Shown: in pieces, positions 1-7,691 of the stretch
Numbering within the stretch: the stretch's first letter is position 1
Layout: every line of letters begins with the position of its first letter
Source of the DNA: an uncultured beta proteobacterium
GTDB taxonomy: Bacteria > Pseudomonadota > Gammaproteobacteria > Burkholderiales > SG8-41
NCBI GenBank assembly: GCA_903893565.1
Contig: CAITMU010000072.1
Location: 1 to 64,000, forward strand
Length of the DNA stretch: 64,000 nucleotides
Direction: 5' to 3'
Notes under the pieces: generated by a model
The model's database searches: none
What the model was told of the DNA's origin: nothing
The model's input: the letters and a program-made list of their open reading frames with translations, nothing else
Translations under genes and position numbers: made by a program

Positions 1-314
1 GAGCGCGCTGTGCGCATGCCAAAGGTAAAGATAAAAATATCAGGATGCTTTCGAACATTTAAGGGTGCGCAAGATTTTTGCACTATCCGCTCCTATCTCG
101 ATACCATGAAAAAACAAGGTCATAATATCCTTGAAGTTCTGCGTGACACTTTCAATGGATACGCACCTTCGCCTGCTTCAGGCTGAACAGTTACAATAAT
201 TTTTTTATTTTGTTGTGGCATTTCAATTGAATCTTTAATGGCGCTGAAGAATTTCTTATTTTCCTTCTTCATTCAGAACACTATAGTTGATGGCTGAGAG
301 TCTTTGATTGAACT
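1..314. other. Window edge with no supported gene
   Basis: No convincing gene is visible here. On the minus strand there is an open frame of 50 codons (ATG at 272, TGA at 120-122) with a lysine-rich start, but it has no clear Shine-Dalgarno sequence and I do not recognise it. It could be a remnant or chance. The stretch lies downstream of the minus-strand rsuA gene, so it may simply hold its 3' flank. Confidence 0.3.
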
Positions 315-1037
315 TCAATGTTGTGGTGGGGCTAGTAACAACAATTGCGCTTCAGATAAGAAGCACCACTGTCCTTGTGCAAGATGAAGATCTTCTAATC
401 GAAGTCTTCCAATTTTGGTGCGAATCAGAGATTTGCAATGAAACCCTTCGGCCGCCAACATGCGCTTAATCTGGTGATATTTTCCCTCACCTAAGATAAT
501 CTCGATTCGATGAGAATCCAGTTGATTGCAAGAAAGGGCCGCAATGGGTGATGGCTCTTCCTTTAATTGTATGCCTGTCAGAAAATGGCTCACAAGCTCC
601 GGTGTAATCCGTTCATCGGTAGTGGCTTCGTAAGTTTTTGGTTGACGATATTTGGGAGACGATTGTTGGTGGATAAAAATGCCGTCGTCTGAGAATAACA
701 ATAATCCGGTGGTATCTTGATCAAGGCGGCCAACCGGTTGGGTGTTTCGACGCGAAAATAAGGGCGGCAACAAATTCAAAACACTGGGATGATGCGTGGG
801 CTTTCGGGAGCATTCAAATTCGGTGGGTTTGTTTAATGCGACATAAACTTGTTCACGGCAAACCCAGTGTTCGTCGTTGACCAATACGCCTAACGATTCA
901 GGTTCCAAGTAATTATCATAACTTTCTATTACTTGATCATTGAGGCGAACACTCCCCCCCACGATTAAGGCTTGGCACTCTTTTCGGCTACCAAAACCTT
1001 GTTTTTGCAGAATCTTATCGAGAGTCATTTTTTTCAT
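315..1037 (-). CDS. rsuA: 16S rRNA pseudouridine synthase, RsuA family
   Basis: Predicted cytoplasmic enzyme that converts a uridine of small-subunit rRNA (U516 in E. coli RsuA) to pseudouridine. The protein is 240 aa, close to RsuA length. An S4 RNA-binding domain lies at about residues 1-60 (DKILQKQGFGSRKECQALI), followed by the catalytic domain with the hallmark GRLDQDTTGLLL around residue 103, where the Asp after GRL is the nucleophile. The later GKYHQIKRMLAAEGF is typical of the RsuA/RluB/E/F group. ATG codons at 1037 and 1028 are both possible starts and neither has a strong Shine-Dalgarno. It stands alone, divergent from the Bug gene to its right. RluB/E/F-type specificity cannot be excluded, but length and motif favour RsuA. 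Confidence 0.85.
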   Translation of the reverse strand: MKKMTLDKILQKQGFGSRKECQALIVGGSVRLNDQVIESYDNYLEPESLGVLVNDEHWVCREQVYVALNKPTEFECSRKPTHHPSVLNLLPPLFSRRNTQPVGRLDQDTTGLLLFSDDGIFIHQQSSPKYRQPKTYEATTDERITPELVSHFLTGIQLKEEPSPIAALSCNQLDSHRIEIILGEGKYHQIKRMLAAEGFHCKSLIRTKIGRLRLEDLHLAQGQWCFLSEAQLLLLAPPQH

Positions 1038-1473
1038 GGGTCTATGCGGCTTTTTTTGTTTGAAGCGTGTTTTTCATATTTATCCAGAGTGCTGTGCGAC
1101 TGTATCTGATTGCCTCCCAGTGTAGAGGAGGAATGATTGATCACTTTTAGTGATAGGTCTGGTATTTCTGGAAAGTGTGGGGCAGTTATACCATCCGTTC
1201 TTATCATAGCGGATATGTCATAGGGGCATGAGGCGGGCTAAAAAAGTAAGGTTTTGCTCTTAAGCAGTATTCTTTTCAACGCCTTTGAGAGGTAGCGATT
1301 ATAACGGATGTAATTTCTTCTTTGACGAAACAAGAAAAAAGAGTCTCCCCATTGCCGCCTAGGTAATGATGGGAATCGCTCTTAGTGGCCGAGCACTTTT
1401 GGACGTACAATAGCCTTTATGTAGACAAAGTGCTATTGGGTTTGATGGTTCTTTTAGTCAGTAATTGAGTCTT
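1038..1473. other. Divergent intergenic region, rsuA / Bug gene
   Basis: About 435 bases between two divergent genes, so both promoters should lie here. I see AT-rich patches but no convincing paired -35/-10 hexamers, no T-tract terminator and no repeat. Short open frames inside have neither ribosome binding sites nor recognisable products. Confidence 0.4.
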
Positions 1474-2580
1474 ATGAGGGATTTTAATTTTAAGGGTAAA
1501 AAATTGCTAGAAAAGATATTTTCTCTCGGGTGTTCTAATATTAAGAATGACTTATCGGCTGTTAAGCCATTGGCGTTCGAGGGGTGTTCATTAGAGCGGG
1601 CACGAGCTTGTCTTTATATGGGCACAGTTTTTTTATCGATGATCTGGGTGATCTTGCATTTGAGTAAAGCGTATGCCCAATCCTACCCGATTAAAGCGGT
1701 GAGAGTGGTGTCGCCTTTTCCTGCGGGGGGAGGCACTGATATCATAGCCCGATTAATCGCTCGTCAATTAAGTGAACAATTAGGGCAATCATTTGTGGTC
1801 GATAACCGTGTGGGGGCGGCAGGTATGATTGGTTCTGAAATGGTGGCGCGTTCGGCAGCGGATGGCTATACGCTTTTAATGGCGACTTCGGGCACTCACA
1901 CCACCAATCCAACGGTGTTTGCTAAAATGAGCTACGACCCGGTGCGTGATTTTTCACCGATTTCTATGGTAGCTTCAGCCGCATTTGTGTTAGTTGTACA
2001 TCCTTCTATTCCAGTCAAAAACTTGAAGGACTTGATTGCCTTGGCCAAATCAAGACCTGAAACTCTGAACTTTGCTAGCTCCGGGATGGGAGGTATTTCA
2101 CACTTGGGCTTTGAGTTGTTGGATCGAATGGCGGGCATTCGGATGACACATGTGCCTTATCGGGGTTCCCCTTTGCAAACACAAGCAACGGTTGCAGGGG
2201 AGGTGGCGATGACCATGGATTCGATTCCAGTGACCCAACCCTTTATCAAAAGTGGTCGTATTCGAGCATTAGGTGTCGGTTCGACGCACCGTTCGCCACT
2301 GATGCCTGAAGTACCCACGATTGCCGAGGCCGGATTACCAGGTTATCAATTGGCTTCTTGGTACGCGCTGTTTGCCCCGTCCATGGTTTCGGAAGATATT
2401 GTCACCTTACTTCAAAAAGCGGTGGTCAAGGGTTTGTCTGGATCGAGTCTACGTCAGGATTTCGCGCTATTGGGAGCTGATCCTTTGGCGAGTAGTCCAC
2501 AGGATTTAGCGAATATCGTGCAGCAGGACCTTAAAAAGTGGTTGCAGGTCGCTAAAGAGGCGGGTATCAAGGCGCAGTAA
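1474..2580 (+). CDS. Bug/TctC-family periplasmic solute-binding protein
   Basis: Extracytoplasmic receptor of the tripartite tricarboxylate transporter (TTT) type, expected to bind a carboxylate or related small molecule in the periplasm. Seen: hydrophobic signal segment ending AYAQSYP, then the family start VRVVSPFPAGGGTDIIAR, a DNRVGAAGMIG loop, AKSRPETLNFASSG, HVPYRGSP and the VPTIAEAGLPGY motif. The start is uncertain: TTG 1465 and ATG 1474 would give an N-terminal extension of about 50 residues before the signal, while ATG 1618 sits right at the hydrophobic segment and gives 320 aa, the usual family length. None of the three has a strong Shine-Dalgarno. No TctA/TctB membrane partners lie nearby. 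The ligand cannot be told from sequence. Confidence 0.85.
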   Translation: MRDFNFKGKKLLEKIFSLGCSNIKNDLSAVKPLAFEGCSLERARACLYMGTVFLSMIWVILHLSKAYAQSYPIKAVRVVSPFPAGGGTDIIARLIARQLSEQLGQSFVVDNRVGAAGMIGSEMVARSAADGYTLLMATSGTHTTNPTVFAKMSYDPVRDFSPISMVASAAFVLVVHPSIPVKNLKDLIALAKSRPETLNFASSGMGGISHLGFELLDRMAGIRMTHVPYRGSPLQTQATVAGEVAMTMDSIPVTQPFIKSGRIRALGVGSTHRSPLMPEVPTIAEAGLPGYQLASWYALFAPSMVSEDIVTLLQKAVVKGLSGSSLRQDFALLGADPLASSPQDLANIVQQDLKKWLQVAKEAGIKAQ

Positions 2581-2622
2581 ATGGGATGGGGTTCAGGCGT
2601 TTTCGTTTAAAAGGAAAAAACA

Positions 2623-3249
2623 ATGAATACGGTCCTAGCAAAAAAAATTACGAGTCGACAAGATCTAGATGCGCTTTACGGAAAACCCGCCTCCAATGCC
2701 ATAATTAAGGAAGTGGATTACATTACTGATCACTATCGTACTTTTATAGAAAAATCACCTTTTATGGTGATGGCTACCGTGGGTGAGGAAGGCACGGATT
2801 GTTCCCCGCGAGGGGATCCCGGGGGATTTGTTCGGGTTCTGAATTCGCATGAATTACTGATCCCTGATCGAAAGGGTAACAATCGGCTAGATTCTCTAAA
2901 AAATTTGGTCGCTGATCCTAGAATTTCCCTACTCTTTCTGATTCCTGGGATTAATCAGACTTTACGTATTAATGGCGAGGCCTGTATTGTGTATGACCCT
3001 GAGCTGGCTCAAAGTTTTGTTATTAATGGTAAGGCGCCTCTCACCTTGATTCACGTGATCGTCAAAACCGTTTATTTCCAATGTCCTAAAGCGTTGGTTC
3101 GTTCTGGCCTTTGGTCTTTAGAGTCGCAGCTCAACGAAGATCAATTGCCCACGAGTGGCCAAATGTTGGCTGAAATTACTAACAATGGTATTAATGCTAA
3201 GCAATATGATGAGGCATATCCAGAGCGATTAAGACAGACGATCTACTAG
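2623..3249 (+). CDS. Pyridoxamine 5'-phosphate oxidase-like FMN-binding protein
   Basis: A 208-aa cytoplasmic protein with the split-barrel flavin-binding fold. Seen: SPFMVMATVGEEGTDCSPRGDPGG, which matches the substrate-side strand of the PPOX-like MSMEG_1061 family, then LLIPDRKGNNRLDSLKNLV and ISLLFLIPGINQTLRINGEA, the FMN-phosphate-contacting strands. Members are generally FMN-dependent oxidoreductases of unknown substrate and are not true PdxH. An AAGGAAA Shine-Dalgarno precedes ATG 2623. It follows the Bug gene by 42 bases on the same strand and may be co-transcribed. It converges with the sterol-desaturase-like gene with only about 23 bases between them. Confidence 0.75.
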   Translation: MNTVLAKKITSRQDLDALYGKPASNAIIKEVDYITDHYRTFIEKSPFMVMATVGEEGTDCSPRGDPGGFVRVLNSHELLIPDRKGNNRLDSLKNLVADPRISLLFLIPGINQTLRINGEACIVYDPELAQSFVINGKAPLTLIHVIVKTVYFQCPKALVRSGLWSLESQLNEDQLPTSGQMLAEITNNGINAKQYDEAYPERLRQTIY

Positions 3250-3272
3250 TGCTTCGCTAAGCGCTCAGTCAC

Positions 3273-4340
3273 TTATCGAATGGGCTTTTCCATCAAATAG
3301 CCCACCCAGTAAAATAGCAAGCCGATGAGTGCTAGTCCTAGGTATTGATTGACGCCAAGCCATGTTTCTGCCTCAGTAACATAAAGCCCCGTGAGGATTG
3401 CGCTTAACAAAAAGACAGTCATCGCACCGATGGGTCCGCCGCGACGATAGGGTGGGTTGTAAAGGCTCGCAGGGGTGATGTCATCATTCATGGGGAAACT
3501 AGGCGCAGTGTTTTTCGGCGGTGACCATCCAGGAGGTTTAAATAAATAACCGAGCCTTTGCGATAGGCTACTGGCCTTTCTTATTTTTTGTAATAAATCC
3601 ATCAATACCGCAAACAGGGCATAAATAGGATTCCAGCTATTGAGGGCATTACGAGTTCCATAAATACAGGCAGTGGTCTCTTCTTTAAAGGTACCGAAAA
3701 GTCGATCCCAGATAATGAGCATAGCGCCAAAATTTTTATCCAGATACTGCTCATTAATGGCGTGGTGCACTCGGTGATTGGAGGGAGAGGAGAAAATTTT
3801 GTCAAACCATCCTAGTTTGCCAATGTGTTCAGTATGTATCCAAAATTGGTAAATTAATATACCGATAGCGGTCACGGCGTATTGTTCTGGGTTGATGCCC
3901 ATTAAGGCCATGGGGATGAAAAAAACAAACCCTATGATGGGATAAAAGCTTTCTTGACGAAGGCCGGTGGAGAGGTTAAAGCGTTGGCTCTGATGATGAA
4001 CCACGTGGGAGGACCAAAAAATAGCACTGACGTGGCTGGTCCGATGGAGCCAGTAATCAAAGAAATCGTATATCACAAAACCCAACACCCAGCCCCAAGC
4101 GGTCTGCCAGAAGGTGGGGGCGCTCAACGTGTGGGTCTGCGTGAAGACCCAGCGGTAGGCTTCAATCTGAAAAAAAGGGCTACAAAGCGCGATCGCCTGA
4201 CTGATTAAACCTTGGCTTAGGCTGCTGATGGAGTCATTTAATTGGTAGGTATTGCGGGAGGTGTAGATACCGTAGAGGTATTCAATGGCCATGAGCAAAA
4301 TGAAGGCTGGTATGGCGTATTCAAGGACGGTCTTTTCCAC
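3273..4340 (-). CDS. Sterol desaturase / fatty acid hydroxylase family membrane protein
   Basis: Integral membrane di-iron oxygenase of the FA-hydroxylase superfamily, 355 aa. Several hydrophobic helices flank the eight-histidine metal cluster: HRTSH, then HVVHH with the HxxHH pattern, and later NHRVHHA followed by NEQYLDKNFG, the typical family ending of the catalytic domain. The C-terminal 60 residues hold further membrane segments. It probably hydroxylates or desaturates a lipid or sterol-like substrate at the inner membrane; the substrate cannot be inferred. It is a single gene, with GGGAGGTGA just upstream of the ATG acting as ribosome binding site. Confidence 0.8.
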   Translation of the reverse strand: MEKTVLEYAIPAFILLMAIEYLYGIYTSRNTYQLNDSISSLSQGLISQAIALCSPFFQIEAYRWVFTQTHTLSAPTFWQTAWGWVLGFVIYDFFDYWLHRTSHVSAIFWSSHVVHHQSQRFNLSTGLRQESFYPIIGFVFFIPMALMGINPEQYAVTAIGILIYQFWIHTEHIGKLGWFDKIFSSPSNHRVHHAINEQYLDKNFGAMLIIWDRLFGTFKEETTACIYGTRNALNSWNPIYALFAVLMDLLQKIRKASSLSQRLGYLFKPPGWSPPKNTAPSFPMNDDITPASLYNPPYRRGGPIGAMTVFLLSAILTGLYVTEAETWLGVNQYLGLALIGLLFYWVGYLMEKPIR

Positions 4341-4688
4341 GGGAGGTGAAGTGTCTTAGATATTGAATAATAAAGTTTCTACAATATTAATATGATCTCA
4401 TAACTGACGAGTCTAAAGTTCAATGTTTAGTTTTTTTGCATTAAAAGAACTCATGGGTGGGAATAAAAATACTAAGGGATTTCGGCGGTTAATGTTTTGT
4501 AAGTCCATGAAATAAAGCTTTTATTTATTTCGTATCTGGATAGATTATTGATTTTAATTAAAGTTTGCAGTGTTCTTAACCGATATAATGGTGTTACTCA
4601 GTCAGTGCGTAGGGAACCCTTTTGAGGGTGGTCGGGTCGAACTTATCAGGTTGGTCCATTTTAAATTTTTTTAGAGAGAGTATTTAAC
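4341..4688. promoter_or_regulatory. Upstream region of HiPIP with a TATAAT -10 box
   Basis: An AT-rich divergent intergenic region. A perfect TATAAT lies at 4584-4589, about 100 bases before the HiPIP start; the -35 is poor at the ideal spacing (TTTGCA at 4564-4569 is only 14 bases away). A GAGAGAG Shine-Dalgarno lies just before ATG 4689. No other gene is seen. Confidence 0.4.
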
Positions 4689-4988
4689 ATGACTTCACGT
4701 CGACAATTTATTTTATCGAGTCTTCCTGCTGGTGCTCTGTTATTGAGTGGAACTGCGAAGGCCGAAAAGGTGTCTGAAAATGATCCACAGGCAAAAGGGC
4801 TTGGTTATAAAGCAGATGCGACAAAAGTCGATAAAAGTAAATATCCCACTTATGTCGCTAAAAACAATTGTGCTAACTGTACACTCTACAGCGGTAAGCC
4901 TAATGATTCACAGGGTCCGTGTGGTGTATTTGGCGGTAAAAATGTGACTGCTAAAGGTTGGTGTTCGGTTTGGACAGCGAAGTCTTAG
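4689..4988 (+). CDS. High-potential iron-sulfur protein (HiPIP)
   Basis: Small periplasmic electron carrier with one [4Fe-4S] cluster, 99 aa. The N-terminus MTSRRQFILSSLPAGALLL is a Tat signal with the twin arginine at residues 4-5, consistent with export of a folded iron-sulfur protein. The mature domain has the HiPIP cysteine pattern C-x2-C-x13-C-x13-C at residues 61, 64, 78 and 92. HiPIPs carry electrons between bc1 complexes and terminal oxidases or reaction centres, mainly in Beta- and Gammaproteobacteria. The partner is unknown here, since no cytochrome gene is adjacent. The gene stands alone, with its own promoter region and a strong terminator. Confidence 0.92.
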   Translation: MTSRRQFILSSLPAGALLLSGTAKAEKVSENDPQAKGLGYKADATKVDKSKYPTYVAKNNCANCTLYSGKPNDSQGPCGVFGGKNVTAKGWCSVWTAKS

Positions 4989-5019
4989 GTCTTAGCATCC
5001 AAGATCACAGGTAACCCCC

Positions 5020-5047
5020 CCCACCCCTTGTATGGGTGGGTTTTTTT
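5020..5047 (+). terminator. Intrinsic terminator after HiPIP
   Basis: CCCACCC at 5020-5026 pairs with GGGTGGG at 5034-5040, followed by seven T. It ends the HiPIP transcript. Read from the other strand it lacks a T-tract, so it does not serve gspF. Confidence 0.9.
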
Positions 5048-5049
5048 AT

Positions 5050-6267
5050 TTAGCGCGCCATCTGGTTTAATTGCAGGATCGGTAGCATCACCGATAGCAC
5101 AATGAGCATCACGATCACCCCCATCACCAAAATGAGTAGGGGTTCGAGAATGGTGGCTAATTGTAGACTACGGCGCTCGATTTCATTGCTAAGGTGCTCG
5201 GAAGCGCGACGTAACATTTCAGGTAATTTGCCAGTTTGCTCACCTAAGCGGGCAAACATCGCCAGTAAGCGAGGTAGGCGTTTATTTTGCGCCAGCGCAC
5301 TGGCTAAGGGGGCGCCTTCTCGAACCAAGTCAATCGCTAGTAAGGCTTGCGCCCGAAGGGCTTGATTGGAGAGCATTTGGGCTGCCGTTTGCAAGGACTT
5401 TAGAATAGGCACTCCGGCACCCACCAATAACGCCAAGGTGCTTGCAAAACGCTGGGCATTGTAGCCTAGTGTGAGTCGTCCGATGACCGGTATTTTTAAA
5501 AGCCCTGCATCCCATTGTTCACGAAAAGATTCGCTTTTTAAGGCTAATTTTAAAACTCCCATGGTGATTAAGCCGCTCAGAAGTAGCCAATACCAAGACA
5601 ATTTGACTATTTCACTGAGTCCTAGCATGAAGCGCGTTAACCCAGGCAGTGCTCGATGGGAACTCGTAAAGACATGGGCCACTTGGGGCACGACATAGGC
5701 GAGTAAAAAAAGCACGATGATCAAAGCGACACCACTGACAATTGCGGGGTAAAGGGCAGCGGCCAACAATTTGCTACGTAAGTTATGAGCGCTTTCTAGA
5801 TCACTGGCCAGTTGCTCTAGCACTTGATCTAATCGTCCACTTTGCTCACCGGAAGCAATGACCGCGATATAAAGATTTGAAAATTCTTTGGGCGCACTAC
5901 TTAAGGCCTGTGCCAATGGGGCCCCTGCATTGACCTCGGCACGTAGGTGGGCGATCAGATCACGTTGTCGTTCGGTGTCCGCCTCTTCGCTTAAGGCGCT
6001 TAACGCGCGCTCTAGCGGCAACCCCGCACTCATGAGGCTTGCCAGTTGTCGTGTCCATACCACGAGCGCGGTACGGCTAAAAATGCGTGCTTGCCACAAA
6101 ACGATGGAACCCGTACTTTGAGATTCTTGCTGCGTGGATTCCACCTGTAAGGGTATTAAGGACTGGCCCCGCAACTGGGTTCTGGCGTGACGGGGGGAGT
6201 CGGCCTCCAGGACACCGGTTTCGAGTTGACCTTGAAGATTGAGCGCTTCGTAGTGGTAGGCGGGCAT
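5050..6267 (-). CDS. gspF: Type II secretion inner-membrane platform protein GspF
   Basis: Polytopic inner-membrane platform protein of the type II secretion system that connects the GspE ATPase with the pseudopilus. The 405-aa length is normal. The N-terminus MPAYHYEALNLQGQLETG is the GspF signature, followed by two T2SSF repeats (about residues 70-190 and 270-395), each with hydrophobic helices; LAQALSSAPKEFSNLY and GEQSGRLDQVLEQLA in the first repeat are mirrored by GEQTGKLPEMLRRASEHL in the second. It is the last gene of the gspG-F gene run, 19 bases after gspE. Confidence 0.95.
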   Translation of the reverse strand: MPAYHYEALNLQGQLETGVLEADSPRHARTQLRGQSLIPLQVESTQQESQSTGSIVLWQARIFSRTALVVWTRQLASLMSAGLPLERALSALSEEADTERQRDLIAHLRAEVNAGAPLAQALSSAPKEFSNLYIAVIASGEQSGRLDQVLEQLASDLESAHNLRSKLLAAALYPAIVSGVALIIVLFLLAYVVPQVAHVFTSSHRALPGLTRFMLGLSEIVKLSWYWLLLSGLITMGVLKLALKSESFREQWDAGLLKIPVIGRLTLGYNAQRFASTLALLVGAGVPILKSLQTAAQMLSNQALRAQALLAIDLVREGAPLASALAQNKRLPRLLAMFARLGEQTGKLPEMLRRASEHLSNEIERRSLQLATILEPLLILVMGVIVMLIVLSVMLPILQLNQMAR

Positions 6268-6286
6268 GGGATGGTCTTTAGCGCTC

Positions 6287-7678
6287 TTAGTCCCGTGTGA
6301 CCCGCACTAATTCTTCGCGCGTCGAGATGCCACGCTCGATCAGTCGTTCACCGTCTTCGCGTAGCGTGGTCAGACCGTTTTTAATCGCAGCCTCGCGCAA
6401 TTGAGATTCGGCCGCCCGAGCGTGAATAAGGCCGCGGAGTGTTTCGTCGATAGTGACCAGTTCAAAGATGCCGGTTCGTCCCTGATAGCCTGTCTGTGCG
6501 CAGCTTTGGCAGCCTTTGCCCGAACAGGGGTGGCAGATCTTTCTTAAAAGGCGTTGTGCCAACACCCCTAAGAGTGAAGAGCTTAGTAAAAAAGGCTCTA
6601 CGCCCATATCGGTGAGTCTTGAGATAGCGCTGACCGCATCGTTGGTGTGAAGGGTCGCTAATACCAAGTGACCTGTTAATGAGGCTTGGATTGCGATTTG
6701 TGCTGTTTCGTGGTCTCGAATTTCACCGATCATGATGATGTCGGGGTCTTGCCGTAAAATTGCGCGCAGCGCTTTGGCAAAGTTGAGATCAATTTTTGGA
6801 TTGACTTGGGTTTGTCCAATGCCCGAGAGCTCATATTCGATGGGATCTTCCACGGTCATGATGTTAAAGCGTGCCGCATCCAATTGCTGTAAGGCGGCAT
6901 ACAGTGTGGTGGTTTTTCCTGATCCAGTGGGCCCTGTGACGAGTAAAATGCCATAGGGTTGGTGAATGAGCTGGGTCAGGCGGGTCAGCGTATTGCCTTC
7001 TAGGCCAATTGAGGGCAAGGTCAGACGCGTTTGCGTTTTGTCTAGCAAACGAAGTACTGCTCGCTCGCCATGAGCATTGGGCAACGTTGACACCCTGACA
7101 TCAATGGCGCGTTGACCCAAGCGTAAGGATATACGACCATCCTGAGGTAAGCGTTTTTCTGCGATATCCAGTTCGGCCATGATTTTAAGGCGCGAGATGA
7201 GGGCCGCATGAAGCGCTCGATTCGGTTGCACCACTTCCCGTAACGTGCCATCGATACGAAAGCGCACGCTCGATTGGCGCTCATACGGTTCGATGTGAAT
7301 GTCACTAGCGCCATCGCGTGCGGCTTGCGTGAGCAACGCGTTTAAGAGGCGGATGATAGGAGCGTCGGCCGAGGCTTCCAAAAGATCTTCCACCGCGGGT
7401 AATTCTTGCATCATACGGGTGATATCGGCAACCCCTTCAACCTCACTCATGACCAGTGCAGCACTCGATTCGGCTCCGGCGTAGCCTGCGCTGATGCGCT
7501 GGGCTAGTGTGGGGGCTTCGACATAAACGTAGTGTTCGATGGGATAGTGTCGATGCACTTCGCTCCAAGCGCCTGCATCTGGTCGATCGCTATGCCAGAG
7601 GGTGTGGGAGTGGTCGTCTTGTTCGATTAGCAGCAACTGGTGGCTGCGGGCGAAAGCGTAGGGCAGGGGATGGCGCAT
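6287..7678 (-). CDS. gspE: Type II secretion ATPase GspE
   Basis: Cytoplasmic hexameric ATPase that powers pseudopilus assembly. It is 463 aa, somewhat short at the N-terminal domain. Visible motifs: DGASDIHIEPYE, Walker A GPTGSGKT at residues 249-256, an Asp box, Walker B DPDIIMIGEIRD and a His box (GHLVLATLHTND). The zinc-binding tetracysteine CHPC...CQSC near residue 390, followed by GYQGRTGIFE, is diagnostic for GspE/PilB-type ATPases. It sits between gspD and gspF and is co-oriented with both. Confidence 0.95.
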   Translation of the reverse strand: MRHPLPYAFARSHQLLLIEQDDHSHTLWHSDRPDAGAWSEVHRHYPIEHYVYVEAPTLAQRISAGYAGAESSAALVMSEVEGVADITRMMQELPAVEDLLEASADAPIIRLLNALLTQAARDGASDIHIEPYERQSSVRFRIDGTLREVVQPNRALHAALISRLKIMAELDIAEKRLPQDGRISLRLGQRAIDVRVSTLPNAHGERAVLRLLDKTQTRLTLPSIGLEGNTLTRLTQLIHQPYGILLVTGPTGSGKTTTLYAALQQLDAARFNIMTVEDPIEYELSGIGQTQVNPKIDLNFAKALRAILRQDPDIIMIGEIRDHETAQIAIQASLTGHLVLATLHTNDAVSAISRLTDMGVEPFLLSSSLLGVLAQRLLRKICHPCSGKGCQSCAQTGYQGRTGIFELVTIDETLRGLIHARAAESQLREAAIKNGLTTLREDGERLIERGISTREELVRVTRD

Positions 7679-7691
7679 TGTCGGATGCGGG

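Noticed and set aside
120..272. Lysine-rich open frame on the minus strand at the window edge
   Set aside because: No ribosome binding site and no recognisable family.
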